64,000 nt of DNA, taken from Pilaira anomala (Eukaryota; Mucoromycota; Mucoromycetes; Mucorales; Mucoraceae). The stretch covers positions 434,001 through 498,000 of the forward strand of contig JAIXMQ010000013.1 in assembly GCA_025716855.1 (NCBI GenBank). The letters run 5' to 3'. Under the pieces are notes generated by a model. The model did no database searches and was not told the origin of the DNA. It saw only the letters and a program-made list of their open reading frames with translations. A program made the translations under genes and the position numbers. Positions 47,631 to 58,556 of this stretch are shown in pieces (position 1 is the first letter of the stretch; every line of letters starts with the position of its first letter).

Positions 47631-49028
47631 TTAATTTGAAATACCCAACTCACGTTCAAAAGCTTTAGTAGTTTCTACATCTGCACTATGCTTTAAAGAA
47701 TCATCACTAAGTTTAATAACACGTTTTCCATTACATTCTCTCAACTTGATAACAATATTCAAAGCTTTACTCTTGATTGTAGGATCGCTCACTTTTTGGA
47801 AATCATTGGTCAATGAGGTACCAATACCAAAACTAGATTTAATACCAGCCTTAGTTGCATGATCATAGAGATCAATGGCTTTTTCAGTATTTAAAGAATC
47901 TGAAAAGACAATCGTCTTGGTACTAGGATCAATTCCAATAGACTTGTAATGATTTACCATCTTGTTTATAAACTCAATTGGGTTACCAGAATCTTGACGT
48001 ACTCCAATATATTTCTCGGCCAAATCTTTATCAAAATCACGAAGAAAGACACCCGTAGTAAATGTATCGGTTAATGCAATACCCAATGCTCCTTTATAAA
48101 CACTATACCAAATCTCCAATGTCTTTCTATTTGCTTCTTGTACTCCTTCTAATGCAGAAACAGCCATAAAGAATTCATGTGCTACAATATATATATATAT
48201 TTAGAAAAGAAAAATCCATTTCTTTTTTTTTCTTTTTTTCTTTTTTTTTTCTTTTTTTTGTTTACCAACAGTGCCAATGGCCAATACATTATATTTCATA
48301 GCAAGGTATACATTACTTGTACCAGAAAAACTACCCTTAGGTGATTGACCTGACTTGTTACATTCTTGTTTATATTCTTGACTTGTTTCATAAATAGTTT
48401 TCATGACTAAATCATGAGTTTTAAAATCACGACGTCTACGTGTACCAAATTCTGAAAAGACACAGCCATTTTCAAGTAAAGTCTTTGTTTTTTTTACAGC
48501 GCGTTCAACTTGTCCGTCATAATTCCAATCACGATCCGTAAAACGGAAATAACTTTCGGATATCAATGCAAGCACAGGGACCTCGTACAAGATTGTCTCG
48601 TGCCATTTACCGCTAATTTCCAACTCTAATTCTTGTGTTCTTTCATCGTAACTGAGCTTAATTTGTTCGCTAGGTTTAAACTGGAATTGTGCAAGATATT
48701 CAACATATTCTTGATCAAAGAACGAAAGAGAAGAGAGGTATTCACGCTCTTTATCTGTTAATCGAAGGTGTTCCATATCTGATAACATGTTTATAAGTCA
48801 AAAGAAATATAAAAATACAATTTTTTTTTTTTTTATATATATACCTTTAATTTGTTGTTCAAGCCATTGAAAGGATGCCAAATTTAAAGAGAGATCTTTC
48901 TCTCTGTTAGTGAATTGGTATACAACTTGAACATCTTTTTTGTAATGCTTAAGAACAGCATATTGCATAGTAAACTTGTAAAGATCATTGTCTAATAAAG
49001 ACATGAGTGCTTGATGCTTTGTAGTCAT
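47631..49028 (-). CDS. NPT1: Nicotinate phosphoribosyltransferase
   Basis: Converts nicotinic acid and PRPP to nicotinate mononucleotide in the NAD salvage (Preiss-Handler) pathway. Three exons from ATG at 49028. Exon 1: LMSLLDNDLYKFTMQYAVLK (the NAPRT LTDLYKxTM motif) and YQFTNREKDLSLN. Exon 2: LRLTDKEREYLSSLSFFDQE, VPVLALISESYFRFTD, FSEFGTRRRRDFKTHDLVMK and GSFSGTSNVYLAMKYNVLAI. Exon 3: HEFFMAVSALEGVQEANRK, ALTDTFTTGVFLRDFD, GVRQDSGNPIEF, IVFSDSLNTEKA and FGIGTSLTNDF. FGTRRRR and the VRQDSGNP/IVFSDSLN elements are typical of the PRPP site. Length of about 400 residues fits the fungal enzymes. Confidence 0.95.
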
Positions 49029-49545
49029 CTTGTTTATTGATTACAAATATAAAACAGGGAAGGGGGTTGGAACCTTTTTTCAAAATGTCCATTTTTTCTA
49101 TTTACGTGACCGGTTACATTGAGTTTGATTTTTTTTTATGTATACGATACACTTTTTTCATGCAATTTAACTTTATCGTAAAAACAATTCAGTTTCGATT
49201 GTAATTCATCAAGGATTTTACTATTTGTATCTGATTTCAAATGTTATTTATAATAGAGTCACGATACGAATTACGTTTAAGTCTGATGTAACTGAAATGA
49301 TTTAATTAGAAAGAGAGAAAAGGAGAGGAAAAAAAAAAAAAGAGTAAACGTCAATGGCTTAACAGTTACCATAAACGTTTAGGTCATACAACAAATACAT
49401 AATATGTGTTTATATATGCGAGTGTGTGTGAAAAAAGATGTCCATTTTTTTATTTTTTATTTTTTACTTTATTAAATATTTTTCCGGTGGTTAATAATTT
49501 TACCGGGAAAGTGTGGGGGAAAAGAGAGAGAGGGAGAGAGGAACA
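49029..49545. other. Intergenic region
   Basis: This 517-bp AT-rich spacer between two genes of the same strand contains the NPT1 promoter and a GA-rich patch (49517-49542). Nothing else was recognised. Confidence 0.5.
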
Positions 49546-50261
49546 TTAAAAATCTGTCACAGGCCCAGGAGTGCGAGGACTAATGTACAACGCAGTAGCC
49601 TCTGTAAGCAAAATTGGTTCTTGATCAATTGTTTCGATCCAAGCTTTACCCCAAGCCTTTCTACCTTCTAATTTTTCTAATTCACCGTGAACAATCACCC
49701 ATTGATCAGAAGAGATGGGCTTACGATAGTTGACATTCAAGTTGGCAGTAAAACCAGAATGATTTGGTAAGCTTGGAATAGTCTAAATATAAAGATAAGA
49801 AAACAATAAAAATCACAATAGTAATAATAAACTTACAATATAAGCCAACATTTCATCCAAGATGGTAGCAGCTAAACCACCATGAATGACACCGTCATGT
49901 CCACATCTATTTAAAAACATGTCAATAAAAAAATTTATAAGGAGAAAAAAAAAAAAGTTGCTTACAAATTTTTACCAAAATGGATAGCCATGACACATGC
50001 AGTTTTATCTTTATTGAAAAACTTTACAGGACGTCTAGCAATTAAATTTTCACCTCTTAAAGTGGTAGCAGTCAATGAATGAGCTCTAGCAGAAGGAGAA
50101 AGGTATTCATAAGCAATCACTTCTTCCCAATCTTTTGAAGCACGAAGTTGAGTAACTAAACTAATTGAATCTTCTTGATCTATTAAATCATTCAGTTGTT
50201 TGTATTCGAATTTTTCATCCACAGATGGTTCAAATTGAATACTGGTATCAATAGCTGTCAT
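49546..50261 (-). CDS. Hotdog-fold thioesterase superfamily protein
   Basis: Three exons from 50261 give about 200 residues. Exon 1 encodes a polar N-terminus, then the first part of the hotdog fold (FFNKDKTACVMAIHFGKNL). Exon 2 encodes CGHDGVIHGGLAATILDEML, the conserved G-x-x-H-G-G-x(5)-D/E helix of PaaI/THEM4-type acyl-CoA thioesterases. Exon 3 encodes FTANLNVNYRKPISSDQWVI, AWIETIDQEPILLTEATALY and ends RTPGPVTDF. Family enzymes cleave acyl-CoA or aryl-CoA thioesters. No clear mitochondrial presequence is visible. Substrate is unknown. Confidence 0.88.
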
Positions 50262-50472
50262 TTTAGTTTATAAGATATGTATGAAAAAAAAAAAAAAAAA
50301 AAAAAAAGACGAAAAGAAAAAAGAAAGTAGAATAATTGTAACTCTTTTTATAAATTATATATATTTCGAATTCAACTCAGAAGAAACATGTAATTTCTTC
50401 CCCACGATTAAAGAATAATAACAATCAAAAAAAAAAAAAAAAAAAAAGATAATGCCTTAACTTTTATCCATT

Positions 50473-52078
50473 TCATTCCCATTTGCTTCCTCTTCCTTCA
50501 AAGTCGATTCGACAAAGCCCAGACGCACTACCAGATGCAATAAATCCTGACGTATGTCTATTAGGATTCCAAACAACCTATCATTTTCAATTAGAGTTAT
50601 TTTCTTCCTGATAACTGTGTAACCATTATACCTTTTGAAGTGCCATAGGTGTTTCACCATACTGTTGATATGAACTTAATTTCTTGCTTTCATCCAAGGA
50701 CTAATTATTTAATAACGCATAAGTATCTTACTATATATATATATATATATATATATCGTTTCTATTACTTGCCTGTAATCCAATACCATCAATATATCTA
50801 TATCCTTTTGTCTTTTCTGAATATTCTAATTTATATACACTCAGCACGTTGACATACTAAGAAAAAAGTTAATTTTCCAAGGGTTTTTCTACGAAAAAAT
50901 AGAAATAGAACCATACCGTATATCGCGACCTCTGTTGATACATATTACTTGTTCGAAGCCAACCCAATGAAGTAACAAAAGCGAAATGTGCATGATGTTC
51001 TGATGCATCCATATCCCAATAAGTACCAGGAGTATATCCATACTTTTGAGATGTTGTACTACCGTTCTCCGTGAACAATATACCACGCACCATACCATCA
51101 TTATCCGTATAAAACAAACCAGGACAATGACTAACACAGATACATGTTCTTACTATACTTCTTAAGCGAGCAACTAAGAAATGAATTCCTGGATCTGTGG
51201 TATCAACCACACTCACACGACCATCATATCCTCCTACCGAGATACGATCCGGATCCTTTAAACGGTTCCAACTAATACAACTTACACTGACATCCAACAT
51301 CAAGATAGATTGAAGTAAATAAGGTAAACATTCAATTCTGGATTGAGTTTTGTTCTTGATCAATAAATTAAGTATGTCCCAAATAATCACTGTACCCGAT
51401 GTACATCCAACTGCTATCTTTTTATGTCCTCCCCATGCTAAACGCATTGGTACATGTCCTTCAACAGATAATGTACATCTTGCCGATTTGATTTTCACTA
51501 AAGAGTCGGATCATATTAATCAAACTGTAAAATGAACATAAGGGGTTACTTACTATATACAGGCTGTTTAGGATCGCCATTGGGTGATATTTGCCGACGC
51601 ACAGCGTCAGGATGAGGCACAACCACAGTACGTGTGGTACCATCGCCTGCAACAAATGACAGAATACCTAATTTCGGTAACCGATCTGGGATTTCTTCTT
51701 CATAGGCACCATAGGGACACCATTGTAAATCGAAAATGACACCAAAATCATGTAATAAACACAATTCCAGAACGGCTTCCTCTTGATTTTGCTTCACAGA
51801 TAATTTCAGTTTCCAGATTTGAATCGAGTTCAAGTAGGTTCCTGTCGGCTGAATCTCGTTCATTCCGATGTGTTCCTCTGAAGATCCTCGGTATCCACTC
51901 ACAGCAAGGTATTGTATTGATCGGTCGGTTTCGTTTTGGGCGAGCTTGGGAACAAAGTCAAGTCCCCATATATTAATACCTGTATTTAATACATACCCTC
52001 TTTTATATTTGAAATGATCAGCTAAAAAAAAAAAAAAAAAAATGTCAACACGTCTGTATGCGTTTTTAAGTTTTTTTT

Positions 52079-52112
<34 letters not shown>

Positions 52113-52436
52113 AAGTGAAGCTTGACCAAAGGTAGGCATATCCAGAGTAACTTTATCTTCGATACCAATTGTGACGCTTATAGGGGTAGTTCTTTTGGGT
52201 AAATAAGGCTCTGCTTCACTATAATGAGACATATTGAATAAGAAAAAAGTTCATGAGGCACACGTAAAAAAGTATATATTTTACCTTTGAGTTACAATAT
52301 CCCATTCTTCAGGTAAAACATGAACGTCCTTATAAGTCACTTGGTCGTAAATATCTACATTGTCAATAAGACGAGAAGCATGAGGTCCTTCCAAGTCAAA
52401 TTGAAGACCTGCTTTGGGCGGGGGAAACTGATTCAT
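50473..52436 (-). CDS. TFC6: TFIIIC WD40 subunit (Tfc6/GTF3C2 type)
   Basis: TFIIIC recruits TFIIIB and RNA polymerase III to tRNA genes; this WD40 subunit belongs to its B-block-binding module. About eight exons run from ATG at 52436 (MNQFPPPKAGLQFDLEGPHA) through HFKYKRGYVLNTGINIWGLD, VIFDLQWCPYGAY, DGTTRTVVVPHPDAVRRQIS, GHKKIAVGCTSGTVIIWDIL, RISVGGYDGRVSVVDTTDPG and SLGWLRTSNMYQQRSRYT. It ends VVWNPNRHTSGFIASGSASG, LCRIDFEGRGSKWE. Junctions keep frame at every step. The intron at 50701-50772 begins GCAAGT and is a GC-AG intron. The start is 127 bp from that of the divergent gene at 52564. The subunit call rests on the VPHP and WNPN...ASG motifs and overall layout. Confidence 0.75.
50701..50772 (-). 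other. GC-AG intron in the TFIIIC subunit gene
   Basis: The upstream exon ends ATTGGATTACAG, followed by GCAAGTAATAG, and the intron ends in TAATTAG before TCCTTGGATGAA. A GT donor further in (AGTAAG near 50727) would leave an intron under 30 bases and shift the frame. The GC donor keeps phase 0 (IGLQ|SLDESK). The intron contains a TA repeat. Confidence 0.8.
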
Positions 52437-52450
52437 GTATTAAAAGTCTA

Positions 52451-52486
<36 letters not shown>

Positions 52487-52563
52487 AGAGTTAAAAGGGA
52501 AAACCTTTTCAGTGTATTTTGACCGTCACCGCCCCTCTTTTTTCTTTTTATCAATAAAAGAGA
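52437..52563. promoter_or_regulatory. Short bidirectional promoter with poly-A tract
   Basis: Only 127 bp separate two divergent start codons. The spacer holds an A-run of about 43 bases (52450-52483), a nucleosome-excluding type of tract, then GAGAG and GC-containing sequence before the plus-strand ATG. Shared promoter function is inferred from distance. Confidence 0.5.
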
Positions 52564-53037
52564 ATGCCTACACCACAACAACTTCATTCAAGTTCTATTA
52601 ATCCAGCTAATTTAGTCGAGCTTCAAGTTTTGACACAAGTCGTAGCTCAACTACAGTCGAATGAGGATATACGTGGCTCAATACCTTACCTTGCAAAGAT
52701 TGTACAGATTCTTGAAAACCAAAAGTTGGAAAAACCCAAAGGCGATCAAGATAAATTAGGGTACTATAAGCAATATAACCAACTACGTCTTGTGCAAGCG
52801 GACGCACATGCTCAACTTGCAGAGGCTTATTTCAAAACTCAACAGTTCATTTCATGCGAAAGTTCTTTATTAAAAAGCGTGAAAATTTGGGAAAAGCTTG
52901 TACAACATGGTAATGTCACGGGTGATTTAAGACCTCAATTAACTCAGGCTTACATACAATTACAAGAAAGTTATGAAGCAATGGGAAAAGCTCAATTAGC
53001 TCAGCATATTGAAAATAAATTAGCTAGGCTTCTTTGA
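52564..53037 (+). CDS. Small helical-repeat (TPR-like) protein, uncharacterised
   Basis: An intron-less 157-codon gene. The protein is all-helical: LVELQVLTQVVAQLQSNEDI, IPYLAKIVQILENQKLEK, NQLRLVQADAHAQLAEAYFK, CESSLLKSVKIWEKLV and PQLTQAYIQLQESYEAMGKA then QLAQHIENKLARLL. The alternation of helices with A/L/Y at TPR positions (LAEAYFKTQ, YEAMGKAQLAQH) suggests two or three degenerate TPRs, a protein-binding scaffold. No family name was recognised. It starts 127 bp from the divergent TFIIIC gene and is convergent with the zinc-binding protein. Confidence 0.75.
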   Translation: MPTPQQLHSSSINPANLVELQVLTQVVAQLQSNEDIRGSIPYLAKIVQILENQKLEKPKGDQDKLGYYKQYNQLRLVQADAHAQLAEAYFKTQQFISCESSLLKSVKIWEKLVQHGNVTGDLRPQLTQAYIQLQESYEAMGKAQLAQHIENKLARLL

Positions 53038-53041
53038 TTCC

Positions 53042-53063
53042 CACACACACACACACACACACA
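53042..53063. repeat. CA dinucleotide microsatellite
   Basis: Eleven CA units immediately after the stop of the TPR-like gene, probably in its 3' UTR. Confidence 0.85.
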
Positions 53064-53331
53064 TTTTTTTAAAAAAAAAGAGAGAGAGAAAGTGATAAAA
53101 TAAGTTCATGTGATTTAATTTGCTGTATATATATAAAAAAAAATTGTTAAAATTACAAAAGGGAGAGGAAGGTGGGTGGAGAAAGAGAAAAGAGTTTGTT
53201 TGTAAATAAGTATATATATATACAATAAAAAGAAAGAAGTAGAATCTTAAAGAGACTCTTGTGTGTATATATATGTTATTCTTTTTTTTTTGAAATTTAC
53301 TACGCAAAAGAAACCGCAAAAGAGAAATCGT

Positions 53332-53748
53332 CTACTCTAGACGATCTGTAGAGCGATCTTTAGACTTTCGCGAGAGACGAGATACCCTTGGCTTACGACC
53401 ACCATGAATCCCACGATATAGTTTCTCACCCCAGTTAAAGCATTCTTCACAGGCCACCTTCTTATGAGCAATACAACCTGGTTTTCCCTTATTGACACGC
53501 GTCCATTTATGAGTAATGACAAAGGGTTCACGTTCATCCCCTTTCCATTTAGTATTATATTCTTCTTCAGTCAACTTCTCATGAAGCATGTCTTCTACCA
53601 CCATGTTATTAGCCGAACGATTATCAGTAGGACATTTCTCACAGACTTCTAAACCATGACGAGTACAGAAGATAAAACCATTCAAAGTAACAGAATAAGA
53701 ATCCACTACGTTATTATAGTCTTCTACTTCTTCAAATTGAGAGTCCAT
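53332..53748 (-). CDS. Small protein with two C-x2-H-x5-C-x2-C modules
   Basis: A single-exon 138-residue ORF. Two closely similar metal-binding patterns are visible: CTRHGLEVCEKC at about residues 28-39 and CIAHKKVACEECF at about 92-104. Each is C-x2-H-x5-C-x2-C, suggesting a duplicated CHCC zinc module separated by about 50 residues containing THKWTRV and EREPFV. The N-terminus is acidic (MDSQFEEVEDYNN) and the C-terminus is strongly basic (GGRKPRVSRLSRKSKDRSTD). No named family is recognised; a nucleic-acid or protein-binding role is possible. It lies convergent to the TPR-like gene. Confidence 0.75.
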   Translation of the reverse strand: MDSQFEEVEDYNNVVDSYSVTLNGFIFCTRHGLEVCEKCPTDNRSANNMVVEDMLHEKLTEEEYNTKWKGDEREPFVITHKWTRVNKGKPGCIAHKKVACEECFNWGEKLYRGIHGGRKPRVSRLSRKSKDRSTDRLE

Positions 53749-54903
53749 GGTTAATAAATGTTTTTATTTATAAATATTTTCTTTTACAAAAAAATAGTAA
53801 AGAAAAAAAAAAAAAAGAGAAGTTGTTGATTACTAGATATTTATAATAAAAAGGATTTAAAAAAATCACACCACTCATCTGCATGAATTCCCTCGGTCGT
53901 CCAACTTCAATCGACTTTGTTTCCCTACAACACACATAATACATCCCGCCCCCCCCCCGAGACGGACAGACACAGACTTGGCACTAAGTAACTCACACAA
54001 ATCGGGTGATTAAGTAAAAACTTCCATTGTAGAAACAATTTGTTATTTTGTTTGCATAAAAATGGTGTGAGAGTATTAATTTTGCGTGTGAACATAAAAA
54101 AAAAAAAAGAAAAAAAAAAACGCCCACCTAACTAACATCAAGTTTGTATCAAACTTGCTTATTACCCGATCCAAAAAACGTATACCCTTTTATTATGTAT
54201 AAATATTAAATTATTATAAAAAAAAAAAAGAGAGAGACCTTTTCTCTTTTTAAATTGAAAGAAGAAGAAAAAAAAAACCTTCTGTTACTCTTTTTAATAA
54301 ACATCTTATTTTTTCAAAAAAAAAAAAAAAAAAATGCCAAAGGAGAAAAAAAAAAGTAATATTAAATCGTTCAGTTATATTTTTTGCATAAAATGAGTTT
54401 CGGTGAGACCTTCATGTAAAAAGGAATAAAATTTTAATTCGTGTTTTTCACACACACACACACACACACACCATTTGGTTTATAATAAACAAACATAAAA
54501 AAGTGTCATGTTTATATATAAACAAATATTAGAATTATAGGTTTTAAACGTAAATAGAAAAACTGCTATTAAAGCACAAGATAAGACTAGTTTTTTTTTC
54601 GTTTTTGAACTTGCATTAAATAAGACTTAGAGCTGATTTTTTATCTCTTGGTTGTAAAAAAAAAAAAAAAAAAATAACCTTGAACAATTGTGGAAAAAAC
54701 CGTATTTTTTTGTCGTACCTGATTTTTTTTTTTAGGCTTGCCAAAAAAAAACACAACATCAATGCAAAGCGGTCAATGAAACTGGTAAAATGTGAGAGTA
54801 GCAGTCCCAAAATGACAACACAAAAAAAATTTGAGCTTACATATTAGAAAAGTGTTATGTGTGTGTGTGTTTTTTTTAGAAAACGAAAAATAAATAAGCA
54901 AAC
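53749..54903. other. Divergent intergenic region
   Basis: This 1.16-kb spacer is AT-rich with A-runs, a C-run (53950-53959), a CA microsatellite (54449-54472) and the perfect hairpin CAAGTTTG-TAT-CAAACTTG (54139-54157). A minus-strand frame (54616-54810) is poly-F/K-type low complexity. No gene was recognised. Confidence 0.55.
54449..54472. repeat. CA dinucleotide microsatellite
   Basis: Twelve CA units in the intergenic region. Confidence 0.85.
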
Positions 54904-56496
54904 ATGGCCAAGTCAAAGCGATCAATGAATCCCGCTGACGCGATGCGTAAGGCTTTTGACTTTATATAATTGTAAAGCAAACTAACTAAACAGTCTTTCT
55001 TATGAATAGGTAAACAGCAACGTAAGCGAGAACTTAAAAAGGTATAACCAAGATGAATATTTAAAAAAAAAAATAAAGTAAAAATGAAAAGCTCACCCAT
55101 TAAAGTAGAATAAAGAAGCTCGTAAAAATTTACGTGAAAACGTATTGGCAAAAAAGGATGTTGGCAAAGTAAAACAAGAGATTGCAAAATTAGAACATTT
55201 AGGTAAAATCCCTTTTTTTTTTTAAAAAAAATAAAATAAAATTAATATGTTTGTGTGGTTAGCAAATATTGGACAATTGGATAGAAAGGGTCAGACACAT
55301 TTAGAAGAATTAAAGACGGAAGCAGCGAAAATTGAAAAAGCTAAAAAGGTAAAAAAGGGTTTGGAAAGTTATGTATTTAATTTTAATTTTTTTTTTGTAT
55401 AGGCTAATGAATTGACAGGGTAAATGGATATATAAAATTTATAATGCTAAAAACGACTTAAAAATTATATATAAAAAAATAGAGCACAGGCAGCTTATGC
55501 GGCACGTATGCAAGAGAATGAAAAGAAAAGTGAAAAGGAAGCTAGAAAATTAGTTTATGATCCTAAAAGTGGAAAATTCGTACCTGCTAAAAAAAAGGGT
55601 AAAAAAAAAAAAAACTGGAAAATTACACGGCATTTATTTAAAAAAGACTAAACTGTATTTTTTTTTTGTGTGTGTAGATAAACAAGCGTCATCATTATCC
55701 ACATTAAGTGAATCCGAAAGTAGTAGCAGTAGCTCTACAGATAGTAGTGGTTCAGAAGATTCAGAAGAAGAAGTAGAAGGCTCAGAAGTAGAATCAGATG
55801 TAGAAATGAATAAAGCTGTAACAGAAGAAAAACCTAAAGTATTAACAGAATCTGATGATGAATATGAGATTCCATTGCCTCCAGGACCACCACCACCAAG
55901 ACCATTTGATAACCAATTGAATCCAATTCAAGCAGCTCAAAATAGAATGCCTCCTCCACCTCCACCCCCAAATGCCTTCCGAGGACCTGTATATACTCCC
56001 GGCGGAAGAATTCCTCCACCTCCACCTCCTATGCCTTTCCATTATCCACCTCCTGTACATCCAATGCCATGTAAGTTTATATCTTGTTACTGCCCTAACG
56101 AAAAATATAATATTAATTTTTTTTTTTTTTTTTTTGATGTAAATATTAGATCATTATCCCTCTAAACCATTTACCGCTCCCATTCATTATCAATCTCCCG
56201 CTGTCACTACCGCTTCTCCTATTAACACTACTACTATTAGTACTAATACTAGTGCAACTATAGATTCATCACCTAGTACAACAGCCGCAACAACAACAAC
56301 AACAACAATTGCACCTACTATCTCGGCGGAACCTCAATTAAGAGATTTGCAAAAGGAATTACTTGGTTTTGTACCGGCAGCTATCCGTCGTAAACAAGCT
56401 TTAGCCAAGAAAGTCGCATCGTTACCGAAAGGAGCAAGACCTAATATTAATGCAGCACCTTCCTTAGAAGAAGAAGAAGAAGAGGAAGAATCATAA
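54904..56496 (+). CDS. WBP11-like pre-mRNA splicing protein
   Basis: WBP11/SNP70-type proteins are spliceosome-associated and bind WW domains through proline-rich segments. About eight exons from ATG at 54904. MAKSKRSMNPADAM joins RKQQRKRELKK and then NKEARKNLRENVLAKKDVGK, the conserved WBP11 N-terminus. Next come ANIGQLDRKGQTHLEELKTE, VYDPKSGKFVPAKKK, a long Ser/acidic stretch, and proline-rich runs (PLPPGPPPPRP, PPPPPPPNAFRGP). The last exon has Thr/Ser-rich sequence, LLGFVPAAIRRKQALAKK and an acidic ending. The FVPAAIRRKQ segment matches the C-terminal family motif. All joins conserve frame. Confidence 0.85.
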
Positions 56497-56843
56497 ATAA
56501 AAATAAACTTTTTTTTTTTTTTTATCTTGTGTAATGTGTAATAACAAATAATAAAAAAGCCAGTGGAGAGAACGTCATTTTTTAAAAGTTTCACCTATTT
56601 AAAATGAAGCGACAAAGTTACCCGATTGGTAATAATAATAATGGGATGATCAACAATACAAAATAAGTAAGGGTCAGGTGATTTTATTTATTTATTTAAT
56701 ACAGAAACAATATATTTATACAAAAGAGAGGGAAAATATTTTTGGGGGATAAACAATAAGAGAAAGAAACTTTTTTTTTTATATGTGTGTGTGTGTGTGT
56801 GTGTGTGCGTGTGTGTGTGGGTATTTTTTTTTTTTCCATATTT
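56497..56843. other. Convergent intergenic region with TG microsatellite
   Basis: This 347-bp spacer contains a TG/GC-interrupted microsatellite (56783-56819) and A/T-runs. No gene was recognised. Confidence 0.6.
56783..56819. repeat. TG dinucleotide microsatellite (interrupted)
   Basis: About 17 TG units with one CG interruption, in the 3' region of the CBM21 gene. Confidence 0.85.
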
Positions 56844-57785
56844 TTAGAATTGAATTGGCTTAGGATCAGAATAAACATTTTGTTGTGGACGATTGAAACA
56901 ATATTTACGCAAAAGTTCATGATAATTAGTATCGGTAAAGAAAGTACTTTTGTTGTTGGTAATTGAACTGTTGATCCATAAGGGGCTTGTATCAACCGGT
57001 GTAGTGGGCGAAAGAGGAGGAGACCAAACAGAGGTAGTAGGCTTTTTTGTTGATGTTGTATCAAGTTTATCAAATGGATGATTAAAGGTAGGAGAAGTAC
57101 TACAATCATCAAAAGTATTTTCTTCATCTTCTTCATCATCAGAAGAGGATGAAGATGAAGAAAGGTCATCTTCTTGTAATTGAATATGAGGTACGATATC
57201 TAACTTGTAATCTTTGTTATCATTATTATCCCAGAATTCACGACCTGATACAGTATATTTAACTGCCAAATAGAGAGTCTCGTGTGCATGATGCATTGAA
57301 TTCAAAACAATCTTGAAACAGAAACGATCCCAAGTGTTTGCACTATGAGCAATTGATTCTTTAAATGTAGCATTTACTTCTTTGACAGTGACCCAATGAT
57401 CCAAAGAGTAGCGAATGACGACATGTTTCTCAAAAGCTAAATTAGCTACTTGACAAGTACCAACTAAAGCAATACTAGTATCATCTTCTTTTGTGATTAA
57501 TTCTATATGTTCCATCTTTACTGGATTGGCTGTACGTGAAGATTGATGCGCTGGCCAATTGGAAAGACGTAATTGATAGTTGTATTCTAATGGATAATTT
57601 GGATCTGATCGACATGCTTTTGGCATTTGTGTTTTTAAGAATAATCGCACGTTTTCAAGTGATTCATTATCACAAAAACGAACTGATTTCTTTGGTTTAC
57701 AATACGTTGTCATTGGTGATGAACTACGAACAAGTGGAGGTCTTTTCATTAACGCCACTCTTCGATGATGATGAATATTTGACAT
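56844..57785 (-). CDS. CBM21 protein-phosphatase-1 targeting subunit (Gac1/PPP1R3 type)
   Basis: Single exon, 313 residues. PP1 glycogen-targeting subunits combine an RVxF PP1-docking motif with a carbohydrate-binding module. Here PKKSVRFCDNESLENVRLF contains KSVRF. The CBM21 domain spans about residues 90-200: NLAFEKHVVIRYSLDHWVTV, NTWDRFCFKIVLNS, ETLYLAVKYTVSGREFWDNN and a following DNKDYKLDIV. These are the WxTxxExxA, Asp/Phe and FWDNN elements of the family. The C-terminal third is acidic (DDLSSSSSSSDDEEDEE) and Ser/Thr/Pro-rich. Role: directing PP1 to glycogen synthase or related enzymes, inferred. Confidence 0.9.
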   Translation of the reverse strand: MSNIHHHRRVALMKRPPLVRSSSPMTTYCKPKKSVRFCDNESLENVRLFLKTQMPKACRSDPNYPLEYNYQLRLSNWPAHQSSRTANPVKMEHIELITKEDDTSIALVGTCQVANLAFEKHVVIRYSLDHWVTVKEVNATFKESIAHSANTWDRFCFKIVLNSMHHAHETLYLAVKYTVSGREFWDNNDNKDYKLDIVPHIQLQEDDLSSSSSSSDDEEDEENTFDDCSTSPTFNHPFDKLDTTSTKKPTTSVWSPPLSPTTPVDTSPLWINSSITNNKSTFFTDTNYHELLRKYCFNRPQQNVYSDPKPIQF

Positions 57786-57869
57786 TGTAATTTTTTTTAA
57801 AAAAAAAAAAGATATATGAAAAGAGAGAGAAAGAAAGAAAGAAAAGGATAATAATAAAAAAATTTATGT

Positions 57870-57906
<37 letters not shown>

Positions 57907-58556
57907 AAATGCAGAACTATGTATATTTATAGGAAAATATGATTGGGGTAAATAGCATAAATAGCATAAATTGCGAATATTTGTGGAACCGTTTAAAAAA
58001 AAAAGAGGAGAGAGAGTATGTGTGAGAGATGGGAATATTTCTTATAATTATTGTACATAGTATCTCTCTTAGTGATCAGATCGGCAAGTATATCCAGCAG
58101 TCTGTGTGCGTGTGTCACTTTAAATAAGCCGCTCTTTTTTTTTTTTTTTTTATCATGTGCATTAAAACAATGTAATACTTAATATTCCCATCTCAATAGA
58201 AAAAGAGAGAGCGAGAAAACTTTTTACTTGGCCAAGGCGTTTTAAAATATATAAAAAGGTTACCTTAACCTTAATTTTCATCTATTGATCTCCAAAGATT
58301 ATTCTATACCTTGTTTATCATAACTACTTATTACACGTGGCTTAATGTTTATTACATGATTATAATGCTCGGGAAGAAAAAAATTAGGGTTTTTTTTTTT
58401 TTTTTTTTTTTTTATTTCTAGATACACTATTCTCTTTTTATCTGTTGTTTATGTAGAAAGGGAGAAATAAAGGGGTAGTGTGGTTATATACATGATTTTT
58501 TTTTTTTAATTTTATAATTGTAGTTATTCAATTTATATATATATAGAATATATAAC
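57786..58556. other. Intergenic region
   Basis: This 771-bp spacer between two minus-strand genes has A- and T-runs (57879-57904, 58390-58413), a GA-rich patch and no recognised gene. Confidence 0.5.
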
